A stretch of 13,007 nucleotides of DNA, from assembly GCA_900552345.1 (NCBI GenBank), contig URZN01000009.1, positions 1 through 13,007 on the forward strand. The letters are read 5' to 3'. Every line of letters starts with the position of its first letter. Position 1 is the stretch's first letter. Shown one piece after another: positions 5,592 to 13,007 of the stretch. Source of the DNA: an uncultured Collinsella sp. (GTDB lineage Bacteria; Actinomycetota; Coriobacteriia; Coriobacteriales; Coriobacteriaceae). The notes beneath the pieces were generated by a model that saw only the letters and a program-made list of their open reading frames with translations, ran no database searches and had not been told where the DNA came from. The translations under genes were made by a program, and so were the position numbers.

Positions 5592-8093
5592 ATGCATATG
5601 CCGAGCAAAATCGAAAAAAAGCAAGCCGCCGCAAAGCTGCGCAAACCGCCGCGCGACTTCTCGTACACGCAGAACCGAGAGCTCAGCTGGCTACGCTTTG
5701 ACAACCGTGTGCTCGACGAGGCTTTTGATGAGTCCGTGCCGCTGTTCGAGCGCCTTAAGTTCGTCTCGATCTTCGAGTCAAACCTCGACGAGTTTCTCAT
5801 GGTGCGCGTGGGTGGCCTGTCCGACCTTGCCGAGCTCAAAAAACAGCCTGTCGATAACAAGAGCAATATGACCGCCTCCGAACAGGTCGATGCTGTCATG
5901 GCCGAAATGCCCGGGCTCCTTACCCGTTGGGAGTCCATCTTTAAGAGCATCGAGGGCAAGCTCGATACCTTGGGCGTTCACCGCGCCCGCATCGATTCGC
6001 TTACGCCCGAGGAGCGCACCTTTGTAACCCGCTACTTCCAGGCCTACGTGTCGCCGGTCATCTCACCGCTGGTGATCGACCCGCGCCACCCCTTCCCCAA
6101 CCTGCGCAACGGCGCGCTCTACCTGGCGTGCGGCCTGGACGGCGTCACCGACGAGGAAAGTCTGCTGGGCCTGATCGAGATTCCCGCCTCGATGAACCGC
6201 GTGGTCGAGATCCCCTCGCCCACCGGCACCTACTCCTACATCTTGCTCGAGGACGTCATCCTCGCCTGCCTGGACAGCTGCTTTGGCTCCTATAAGCCGC
6301 TCGACCGCGCGCTCATCCGCGTCACCCGCAACGCCGACATCGACCCGGACGGCGAGGGCGTCGAGGAAGAAGAGGATTACCGCCAGCACATGAAGCGCAT
6401 CCTCAAGAAGCGCCTGCGCCTGCAGCCGGTAGTGCTCGCCGTCTCGGGCTCACTCGAGAAGCAGACGCTCAAGACTATCCGCAAGGCGCTCGAGCTCTCG
6501 CGTCGCTCGGTCTTTACCTGCGATATCCCGCTCAACCTGGGCTATGTCTTTGGCATTGAGGGCAAGATTCCCGAGCACCTGCGCAACGAGCTGCTCTTTA
6601 CGCCATTTAAGCCGCAGCCCAACCCCACCATCGATATGTCCCGCTCCATCCGCGAGCAGGTGCTTCAGCACGACAAACTGCTCTTTTATCCCTATGAGGC
6701 CATGAACCCCTTCCTGGATCTGGTACACGAGGCCGCCTACGACCCCGAGTGCATCTCGCTGCGCATCACGCTCTACCGCGTGGCCAAGCAGAGCCGCCTG
6801 TGCGAGTCGCTGATCGATGCTGCCGAGAACGGCAAAGAGGTCACGGTGCTCATGGAGCTCCGCGCCCGCTTTGACGAGCAGAACAACATCGAGTGGGCCG
6901 AGCGCTTGGAAGAGGCCGGCTGCACCGTCATCTACGGCTCCGAAGGCTTTAAGTGCCACTCCAAGATCTGCCAGCTCACCTATCGCGAGGGCATGGCGCT
7001 TACACGCCTGACGCTGTTGGGCACCGGCAACTTTAACGAGAAGACGGCCAAGCTCTACAGCGACTTTATGCTCATGACCGCCCATCCCGGCATCGGCGAG
7101 GACGCCAACTTGTTCTTCCGCAACCTGTCGCTGGGCAACCTGCGCGGCGATTACCGCTTCCTGGGCGTGGCGCCGGTCGGCCTGAAGCCACTCATCATGC
7201 GCGGCCTGGATCGCGAGATCCAGCGTGCCCTCGCTGGCGAGCCCGCCCGTGTGTTCTTTAAGCTCAACTCGCTCACCGACCGCGAGGTCATCGACAAGAT
7301 CGCTGAGGCATCGTGCGCAGGAGTCCGCGTAGACATGATCATCCGCGGCATCTCGTGCCTCAAGCCGGGCGTTCCGGGCAAGACCGAGAACGTGCATGTC
7401 CGTTCTATCGTCGGACGCTTTTTGGAGCATGCGCGCGTTTACGCCTTTGGCGTGGACTCGGACATGATCTATCTGAGCTCGGCCGACATGATGACGCGCA
7501 ACACCGAGCACCGCGTGGAGATCGCCTTCCCCGTGCTCGACCCCACCTGCCGTGCCCTGGTGCACGAGTACATGGGCATGCAGCTGCGCGACAACGTGAA
7601 GGCCCGCAGCCTCACGAGCGACGGCACCTGGGTCCCCGTGGAGCGTGCAGAGGGTGAGAAGCCCTTCAACTCGCAGGAAGCCCTGCTGGAGCGTGCCTAT
7701 CGCAACGCCGAGGCCGCCGCGCAGCAGCGCGCACTGGAGAAGGAACGCGTGACCGAAGAGGCTATTCAGGCCGAGGTTGAACATGGGGCAGCTGCCAAAC
7801 CGGAAACGGTTGCCGCTCCCCCGGCGAATGAACCCGTGGCTGCCGCAGAGCCCGCCGCGGAGAAAGCGCCCGAGGTTCAGAAGGTCCAGGCGACCGTCAT
7901 TGAGCCCAAGCCCGCACCTGTACCTCGGCCCGAGCCGCAGGTCACCAAGCCCGCACACGAGCCGAACGCCCGTCGCGATAAGCCCACCGGCAAGACCAAG
8001 GCCATCGAGCGCCATCGCCCCGGTCGCGTGCGCATGGGACTGGGTCTGATCGGCCTGGGTCTTAAGACGCTCATTACCGGCAAGACGAAATAG
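5592..8093 (+). CDS. ppk1: Polyphosphate kinase 1 with long C-terminal tail
   Basis: Polymerises the terminal phosphate of ATP into inorganic polyphosphate (reversible), usually at the inner membrane face. Seen: the N-terminal domain opening NRELSWLRFDNRVLDEA (28-44), the phosphohistidine region EGFKCHSKI (451-459) with H456, and the second conserved histidine H613 in RFLEHARVYAFG (609-620). The catalytic body ends near residue 700, which is the usual family size. A further 130 or so residues follow: a charged helical stretch, then a long Ala/Pro/Glu linker (about 730-800), then a basic end with a short glycine-leucine hydrophobic segment (MGLGLIGLGLKTLI, 815-828). This tail is not part of the standard enzyme and might tether it to membrane or polyphosphate. 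ATGs at 5592 and 5598 are both possible starts; neither has a strong ribosome-binding site. The gene stands alone, with a terminator behind it. Confidence 0.96.
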   Translation: MHMPSKIEKKQAAAKLRKPPRDFSYTQNRELSWLRFDNRVLDEAFDESVPLFERLKFVSIFESNLDEFLMVRVGGLSDLAELKKQPVDNKSNMTASEQVDAVMAEMPGLLTRWESIFKSIEGKLDTLGVHRARIDSLTPEERTFVTRYFQAYVSPVISPLVIDPRHPFPNLRNGALYLACGLDGVTDEESLLGLIEIPASMNRVVEIPSPTGTYSYILLEDVILACLDSCFGSYKPLDRALIRVTRNADIDPDGEGVEEEEDYRQHMKRILKKRLRLQPVVLAVSGSLEKQTLKTIRKALELSRRSVFTCDIPLNLGYVFGIEGKIPEHLRNELLFTPFKPQPNPTIDMSRSIREQVLQHDKLLFYPYEAMNPFLDLVHEAAYDPECISLRITLYRVAKQSRLCESLIDAAENGKEVTVLMELRARFDEQNNIEWAERLEEAGCTVIYGSEGFKCHSKICQLTYREGMALTRLTLLGTGNFNEKTAKLYSDFMLMTAHPGIGEDANLFFRNLSLGNLRGDYRFLGVAPVGLKPLIMRGLDREIQRALAGEPARVFFKLNSLTDREVIDKIAEASCAGVRVDMIIRGISCLKPGVPGKTENVHVRSIVGRFLEHARVYAFGVDSDMIYLSSADMMTRNTEHRVEIAFPVLDPTCRALVHEYMGMQLRDNVKARSLTSDGTWVPVERAEGEKPFNSQEALLERAYRNAEAAAQQRALEKERVTEEAIQAEVEHGAAAKPETVAAPPANEPVAAAEPAAEKAPEVQKVQATVIEPKPAPVPRPEPQVTKPAHEPNARRDKPTGKTKAIERHRPGRVRMGLGLIGLGLKTLITGKTK

Positions 8094-8116
8094 TCGTTTG
8101 TAGAAGCAGTTTGTAG

Positions 8117-8160
8117 AAGCGCCCCGCATTTGAGGAAAGCCTCGGATGCGGGGCGCTTTT
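8117..8160 (+). terminator. Terminator after ppk1
   Basis: AAGCGCCCCGCAT (8117-8129) pairs with ATGCGGGGCGCTT (8146-8158), with extra GAGG/CCTC pairing in the loop and a TTTT end. A 12-base direct repeat, GTTTGTAGAAGC, occurs twice just before and into it (8096-8107 and 8109-8120). Confidence 0.92.
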
Positions 8161-8206
8161 CCCTGCTACCATGGTGCGGACAACAACGCGAATGACAGGC
8201 AGGAAT

Positions 8207-9520
8207 ATGAAGCTCACTATAGAATCGATGACCTACGGCGCCGACGGGCTGGCGCACGCCGACAACGGCAAGGCCGTCTTTGTGCAGGGTGCCGTGGCAG
8301 GCGACACCGTCGAGGCCGAGGTCGTACAGGACGGCAAGTCGTTCATGCGCGCCCGCACCACCGAGATTCTGGAGCCAAGCCCCGATCGCATTCAGCCTCC
8401 CTGCCCCTTCGTGGGCATCTGCGGCGGCTGCTCGTGGGGCAATCTCTCACGCACGGCACAGCTCGCCGCCAAGGAGCAAAACCTGCGCTCCACGCTCGAG
8501 CGCATCGGCAAGTTCGCTCCTGAGCAGGTCGATGAGTTGGTACAACCCATCTGCCACACCAAGGACGACTGGGGCTACCGCAATAAAATCGAGCTCGAAC
8601 CGACCGTCGTCAACGGTCGCGTGCGCCTTGGCATGCACGGTGTCGACCCCAGCAAAATCGTGACCGTCGATGCGTGCCCGCTGTTCGATAAGCGTTTTCC
8701 CAAGGCACTCAAGTCAGTCGTCGGCGCGCTCAACTATCTGAGCGGCAGCCATGACTTGGGGCTCGAACGCGTGGGCATTCGCGCTTCGCGCCGCACCAAG
8801 GCGCTCGAGGTCGCACTCTGGACGCCCACGGGTTCCTTCCCGCGCTCGCAGGTCTCGCGCGTGCTGGCAGACGCCGCGCACCCCACGAGCATCGTGCGTG
8901 TGATGAGCAAGGGCGAAAAGAAAGCCCGCCGTGTCTCCAAAGTCGAGATGCTCGCCGGCGAGGGCTCGTGGACTGAGAACATCGCCGAGAACCAGATGCG
9001 CCTATCTGCTCCGTCGTTCTTCCAGGTCAATACCAAGGGTGCCGAGATTTTGATCGAGCTCGTTATGGACGCACTCGATCCGCAGGAAGATGAGCTTGCC
9101 GTGGACCTGTATTGCGGCGCCGGAACCTTTACCCTGCCGCTCGCCCGCCGCTGCGATTACGTCGCCGCCGTCGAGGCCTACGGCCCGGCCGTGCGCGACC
9201 TGCGTCGCAATCTGGAGATCAACAAGCTCGACAACGTCGACGTCATCGGCGGCGATGCGGTACGCGAGTTCCCCGATCAGGACGCCGATGTCCTGGTGGT
9301 CGACCCGCCGCGTGCGGGCCTCGCCCCCGAGGCGATCGACCTCATCGCGAGCACGAGCGCCCGTGATGTCGCCTACGTGAGCTGCGACCCGGCAACTCTG
9401 GCCCGCGACCTCAAGCGCTTTGTCGAGGAGGGCACCTTCTCCCCCGTCAAGATCACGCCAGTCGACCTATTCCCGCAAACCTTCCACTGCGAAACCGTCG
9501 TCCACCTCAAGCGCAACTAA
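8207..9520 (+). CDS. rlmD: RlmD/TrmA-family RNA (uracil-C5)-methyltransferase with Fe-S cluster
   Basis: SAM-dependent methylation of carbon 5 of a uridine in RNA, most likely 23S rRNA. From the ATG at 8207 the protein has 437 residues: an N-terminal TRAM-like RNA-binding segment (1-50), the [4Fe-4S] ligands C66, C72, C75 (C-x5-C-x2-C) and C157, the SAM motif VDLYCGAGTF (299-308), DPPRAG (366-371), the catalytic cysteine C393 in YVSCDP, and the general-base glutamate E429 after FPQTFHC. All catalytic residues are present. The start at 8207 is preferred because the TRAM domain begins there and GGCAGGA lies just upstream; an in-frame ATG at 8171 sits against the ppk terminator without a ribosome-binding site. 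The exact target (U1939, U747, both, or tRNA) cannot be told from sequence alone, so the symbol is provisional. The gene appears monocistronic; no clear promoter is visible in the short gap behind the terminator. Confidence 0.92.
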   Translation: MKLTIESMTYGADGLAHADNGKAVFVQGAVAGDTVEAEVVQDGKSFMRARTTEILEPSPDRIQPPCPFVGICGGCSWGNLSRTAQLAAKEQNLRSTLERIGKFAPEQVDELVQPICHTKDDWGYRNKIELEPTVVNGRVRLGMHGVDPSKIVTVDACPLFDKRFPKALKSVVGALNYLSGSHDLGLERVGIRASRRTKALEVALWTPTGSFPRSQVSRVLADAAHPTSIVRVMSKGEKKARRVSKVEMLAGEGSWTENIAENQMRLSAPSFFQVNTKGAEILIELVMDALDPQEDELAVDLYCGAGTFTLPLARRCDYVAAVEAYGPAVRDLRRNLEINKLDNVDVIGGDAVREFPDQDADVLVVDPPRAGLAPEAIDLIASTSARDVAYVSCDPATLARDLKRFVEEGTFSPVKITPVDLFPQTFHCETVVHLKRN

Positions 9521-9538
9521 CCACACGGTCATTGCACT

Positions 9539-9648
9539 GGGTAGCTAATTTGGGACGGGGCTTTTTTATCTACCCTTACATTGAATAAAAGAGTGCGAAG
9601 TCGTCCAAAAAGGGTAGCTAAAAAAGCCCCGTCCCAAATTAGCTACCC
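9539..9648. repeat. Long near-perfect palindrome between convergent genes
   Basis: The arms 9539-9568 and 9619-9648 are a perfect 30-bp inverted repeat. After one mismatch (9569/9618) pairing continues for 8 more bases to 9577/9610, around a 32-base loop. Each arm both begins and ends with GGGTAG or CTACCC, and contains GGGACGGGGC followed by six T. The hairpin with T-runs on both strands suits a two-way terminator for the methyltransferase and the membrane-protein gene. The tidy GGGTAG ends also resemble a small dispersed palindromic element; only one copy is in this window. Confidence 0.85.
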
Positions 9649-9693
9649 CGCAGCGATATACGGTCGATAATTGCCTAATCCCTTGGCTCGGTT

Positions 9694-11397
9694 TTATTCG
9701 GTCGATGCAACGCTAGCAAAAGTCATCGCCGTGCTTACCGGCAACCAGAACAACAACGGCAGCAGGTAGCGCATCGACTCGGTCGTGTACGACGTCGGCG
9801 AGATCCAAAGAACAAGGTTTGCCGCAACGAGCGGCGCCATCAGATAGAGTTTCTGGGGCGCACGACGTTTTATCTCCAGCAGCAGAAACGCCATACCCCA
9901 GGTCGACCAAAGCGCCTTGGCGCCAATAAGCATGCCGACCGGCGTCGACTGAAGCCATGCAACGAGCGACTCGACACTGCGGCCCAAGGTCGCATCGGAC
10001 CAGCTCAATCCCAAATCCCGCGAGCGGGGAAACACGTGGCTCACGTTGTGTCCGTCGACAGGAGTCACATAGGGCGACAAGGCCTCGCTTCCCGCCGCCG
10101 GCATGGCATACCAGCCAATCTGAACTCCCAGATATGCCTCGAGATAACAAAGTGGATGCTGTAGGAGCCCCGCTACCCACGCGCCAAAATAGGCTGCAAA
10201 ATCGAGCTCGTCGGCCTTACCAAACGTGGGGTCTTTAACGGAGTCGGTTAAAAACCACGTGTAGTTGTTCTTACCATCCTCCCCGATGGCGCGCTCGATC
10301 TCTTGACGCTGCCATTCCGGAAGCTCGTCCCCGTGGTCACGCACCAGCAACGCGGACTGCTGAAACATGAGACCGTAGACCTCCTGCTTGCCACCCGGCT
10401 CGCACCCCAAAGCGGGAAGCACGGCCCTGGGCATGATAACCGCCATAAACAGAGAGCTACCGACCGCCATTGCCGCAACAACAACTCGCCCGCGCCGACC
10501 CGTTACCTTGAAGAACACGACAACCAGGACAATCAGCACGAGAATCAGGCCGGTCTTACGCGTCAGCGAAACCAGAAGCAAAAGCGCAATGTATACAGCA
10601 AGGAAACCGGGTGCCCTCAGGAGTCGCCCCCTCGAACGCATGACCTCAATGGAAGCAACCGAGAACAGTAGGAAAAACGGCAGGAAGGTGGCATCCTTCG
10701 CCATGGCCGAGGCATAGATGGGAAGGTGCCAATACAGGCACAGAAACGCCAGCAGTGCCAGGCAAACGCCACGTCCGCCGCCCATACGGCGTACCAAAAC
10801 AAGGCAGCACGCCAAGGCACACGCCGTCAGAAACGCCTGCACCAGGCAGAAGGCGTACACCCCAGCATCAACGCTTCCCAGCGCACGGCCCAGGTCGGTA
10901 AACCATCCGTACAGATAGGTATCGAGCACTGGATGGTGGTCGGTGATGACACCGTCCGACAAGGCATTGGGCAAGCCGTTGTACTGCAAAAGCTGCTGGC
11001 GAGTGTCCCACCAAATCACGCCCGGGAACAGCAGGACCAACAGCGGGGACCAACAAGCGTAGATGATTGCGCCCAGTTTTACGATGCCACCGAATGCATA
11101 CGTCTGTGGGATGCCAGAGAACGCCATGTCGCACAAGTTACCAAACCATCCAGCATGGACTTGTCGAGGAACGTCGACAGTACTTTTGCGTCCCGCCAGA
11201 AACCGCTCGATCAGACAGTCGCCGAGCATAAACGCTGCACAGAAAAAGGCCATGTGTCCCAAGACATGGACCAAGTAGATAGGGTTGCAAGAGAATCCCA
11301 CGGTATCGCGAAACATATCCGCGATGGTCACGAGCACCGCAAAGATGCCCGCGACCATCAGCATGTCGCGATTCTGTTTTAATCGCTCCACCGGCAT
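9694..11397 (-). CDS. Polytopic membrane protein, GT-C glycosyltransferase-like
   Basis: 567 residues with about 11 to 13 hydrophobic helices, among them 13-30, 38-59, 104-128, 178-202, 264-297, 304-322, 485-508, 516-533 and 543-561. Conserved-looking polar motifs sit between helices: WWDTRQQ (129-135), ITDHHPVLD (151-159) and AMAKDA (231-236). A soluble stretch with no helix spans about 330-400. Large membrane enzymes that take sugars from lipid carriers (GT-C fold) show the same pattern of acidic and HHP-like loop motifs, and I recall similar proteins filed as DUF6020, but that is memory and not a search. No substrate can be given. The ATG at 11397 lies 4 bp after the stop of the upstream propeller gene and has no strong ribosome-binding site, so translation is probably coupled to it. 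The 3' end faces the palindrome at 9539-9648. Confidence 0.7.
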   Translation of the reverse strand: MPVERLKQNRDMLMVAGIFAVLVTIADMFRDTVGFSCNPIYLVHVLGHMAFFCAAFMLGDCLIERFLAGRKSTVDVPRQVHAGWFGNLCDMAFSGIPQTYAFGGIVKLGAIIYACWSPLLVLLFPGVIWWDTRQQLLQYNGLPNALSDGVITDHHPVLDTYLYGWFTDLGRALGSVDAGVYAFCLVQAFLTACALACCLVLVRRMGGGRGVCLALLAFLCLYWHLPIYASAMAKDATFLPFFLLFSVASIEVMRSRGRLLRAPGFLAVYIALLLLVSLTRKTGLILVLIVLVVVFFKVTGRRGRVVVAAMAVGSSLFMAVIMPRAVLPALGCEPGGKQEVYGLMFQQSALLVRDHGDELPEWQRQEIERAIGEDGKNNYTWFLTDSVKDPTFGKADELDFAAYFGAWVAGLLQHPLCYLEAYLGVQIGWYAMPAAGSEALSPYVTPVDGHNVSHVFPRSRDLGLSWSDATLGRSVESLVAWLQSTPVGMLIGAKALWSTWGMAFLLLEIKRRAPQKLYLMAPLVAANLVLWISPTSYTTESMRYLLPLLFWLPVSTAMTFASVASTE

Positions 11398-11401
11398 ACA
11401 C

Positions 11402-12960
11402 TTAGTGCTTTACCGGCGCGCCGCAATGCGGACAGAATTGAGAATCGGGCGTAAGCGGGCTTCCGCATGAACTACAGAACCGCGGTGCATCCGAGGGCGC
11501 AGGAGCCTGCTGTGGCTGGACCTGAGCCTGCTGCCCAACGTAATTCTGCGGCATTGTCTGCTGAGGTGCCGTATATGCGGTGTTATTCGCAGCCGTTGCA
11601 TATGCCTTGGAGTGCTTACGCATGCGAATGATAAAGAAGCCGCCCACGCCCGCTGCGATGAGAATCGCAACAATGACGACGATGAAAATGGGGTTGAACG
11701 AGGACGAGCTGTCTTCCTTTTGCGAATCAGACGAAAGGGATTGCTGGGAGATGCCGCTCTTGTAGACATCGATCCTAAAACCGTCATCCTTATTATCTTG
11801 AACGGCGTAAATCAATGAGCAGTCCTTCGAGAACCACGCAGACCCCATGTAGCCGTCGTCGCCTACGCGGTCGTATTCCAGCGAACCCCTCAAATTAATC
11901 TGAGAATGTGCGCCCGTCTTTGTATCAATCAGATACAACAGATTGTTATCGTTGTCGTCCGAACCATTGGCCAATGCAAACCTACCGTCATTCGATAGAG
12001 CGCCATATCCACCTTCACTCATAAAGGGGAGATCATTAGGGTACTTAGTCCTCCATTTTGTTTCGCCTGTCTTGTTATCGACGACAATCATTTCAAGGCT
12101 TTCCAGCTCAGAAGAGCTGGAGCCGAGTCCATCACTGTTTTCGTTATACAAGCCAAGAACGAGCGATCCGTCCTGATTAAGCGTGTTGTATTCCAGATTG
12201 CTGTAGTAGGTGCAGGTTGCGTCACCCTTTTTTGAGACGTAGAGGCAGGGGCCGATGGCGGCGCCGTCATCGTTAACGACAACCGTATTGCCCGCCCTGT
12301 CAAATTCAGACGTGTTGACGGCTTCCTTGTCCTTCAGGTCGAGCGTTACCACGTCGTAGTACGAATGTGAATCGTAATCGTCGCCGCAATAATCCCGTAT
12401 AACATAGCCGTATTTGCCGTCATTTGAAATCCAAGCAGGGCCATCCAAAGAGTAGTCATCGGATGACGTAAATTCGTATTTAGTCGTTGTATTGCTGTTC
12501 TTAAAATCAACTACGCTAAAAACCGCGTAATAATCCTCTGAACGCGAATCATATACTAGGGATGTTATAAAAAGCGATTTGTTGTCCTTAGATATTTGAA
12601 GCCTGACATCGCCATCATCGTCATCAAGCACGTCAGATGGAACCGCGGAGCCCAGCGGATATTCTTCTGACTTGTCATTGGACAGATCATATGCAATTAC
12701 GGAATCGTTCGCTCTATTGAAACAGTAAAAGGTCTCTTCGTCAGCTGAAAAGCAGTATGCATTTTTATAGTCATCACTCTCGGGATCAATATCCACTATG
12801 GTGCGAGACCAATCCTCGGTGTCTAGTAAATAGAACTTTTCTTCAGATGCATCCCCGTACAGCACATACCTTCCAGAAGGCGAACGGTTTACATATATCG
12901 AATTCTCAAGCTCATACGTATCTTTCAGCTCGGGCGTGGGAACGTCGGCAGCATAGGCAC
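11402..12960 (-). CDS. Beta-propeller-like ectodomain, membrane helix and zinc ribbon (5' end missing)
   Basis: 518 residues are visible; the frame is open up to the adapter junction, so the N-terminus is lost. An internal GTG at 12865 is not a credible start because the repeat SPSGRY continues in frame before it. Repeats of the S-x-D-G type occur at visible residues 26, 71, 123, 178, 261, 322 and 377, spaced about 45-80 residues, each followed by a short beta strand, as in TolB/WD40-like propeller blades. The domain is rich in Asp and Ser. A membrane helix follows (422-445), then basic RMRK, a Gln/Pro/Ala-rich linker, and a C-terminal zinc ribbon with Cys 495, 498, 509 and 512 (C-x2-C and C-x2-C). 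By the positive-inside rule the propeller is outside and the ribbon in the cytoplasm. Base composition is lower in GC than in ppk or arcA. Likely cotranscribed with the membrane protein downstream. Function unknown; sensing or cell-surface work is a guess. Confidence 0.8.
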
Positions 12961-13007
12961 CTGTCTCTTATACACATCTCCGAGCCCACGAGACCGGAGC
13001 CTATCTC
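12961..13007. other. Sequencing adapter contamination (Nextera read-through)
   Basis: 12961-12979 is exactly the reverse complement of the Tn5 mosaic end used in Nextera kits (CTGTCTCTTATACACATCT). 12980-12994 continues with the standard i7-side adapter (CCGAGCCCACGAGAC), 12995-13002 is an eight-base index (CGGAGCCT), and 13003-13007 (ATCTC) starts the flow-cell primer region. This is not genomic sequence. Confidence 0.98.

Noticed and set aside
8096..8120. 12-bp direct repeat GTTTGTAGAAGC
   Set aside because: Only two copies next to each other at the ppk terminator; a small local duplication without further structure.
6450..8129. 559-codon minus-strand open frame opposite ppk1
   Set aside because: Antisense shadow of a clear PPK1 gene with all catalytic residues; the product is Gly/Leu/Ala/Val-rich with no recognisable domain.
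12863..12865. GTG at 12865 as the real start of the propeller protein
   Set aside because: The frame stays open upstream to the adapter junction and the preceding residues complete a propeller repeat (SPSGRY), so the gene is 5'-truncated.
1..13007. CRISPR arrays, tRNA or rRNA genes, phage or toxin-antitoxin genes
   Set aside because: No regularly spaced repeats, no cloverleaf-like or rRNA-like stretches and no matching proteins were seen on either strand.

Overview
The window reads as a piece of a GC-rich Coriobacteriia genome, most likely Collinsella or a close gut relative. This is an inference from gene content, codon use and overall style; no marker gene is present to settle it. Both ends cut through genes. 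The last 47 bases are not genomic: they are Nextera adapter plus a sample index, so the biological sequence stops at about 12960.

Region 1 (1-5200, all genes on the minus strand) is an arginine-deiminase (ADI) island. In transcription order it holds a second full arcA copy (5039-3798), an ArcT-like aminotransferase broken by a one-base frameshift in a G8 run (3648-2522), the first arcA copy (1950-709) and the 5' two thirds of catabolic ornithine carbamoyltransferase arcB (603-1, running off the left edge). ADI turns arginine into citrulline and ammonia; ArcB then makes ornithine and carbamoyl phosphate, which a carbamate kinase (not in the window, perhaps beyond the left edge) would use to make ATP. 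The two arcA copies are identical over 1267 bp, yet their promoters and 3' flanks have diverged. Both promoters keep the same layout: two CCGTTC boxes 21 bp apart, a fixed distance to a TATAAA/TATAAC -10, then a leader with two hairpins. Copy 1 also has a pair of palindromic operator-like sites about five helical turns apart.

Region 2 (5188-9520, plus strand) starts with an AT-rich intergenic stretch without a recognisable gene. It continues with polyphosphate kinase (ppk1, with an unusual long C-terminal tail), a strong terminator, and a TrmA/RlmD-family iron-sulfur RNA uracil-C5 methyltransferase.

Region 3 (9539-9648) is a near-perfect 39-bp-arm palindrome between convergent genes, probably a two-way terminator and possibly a dispersed element.

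Region 4 (9694-12960, minus strand) is a tight gene pair. The upstream gene, whose 5' end is lost at the contig end, encodes a beta-propeller-like ectodomain, one membrane helix, a Q/P-rich linker and a C-terminal zinc ribbon. The downstream gene encodes a polytopic membrane protein resembling GT-C glycosyltransferases. They are 4 bp apart and probably cotranscribed.

No CRISPR array, tRNA, rRNA or transposase was seen.
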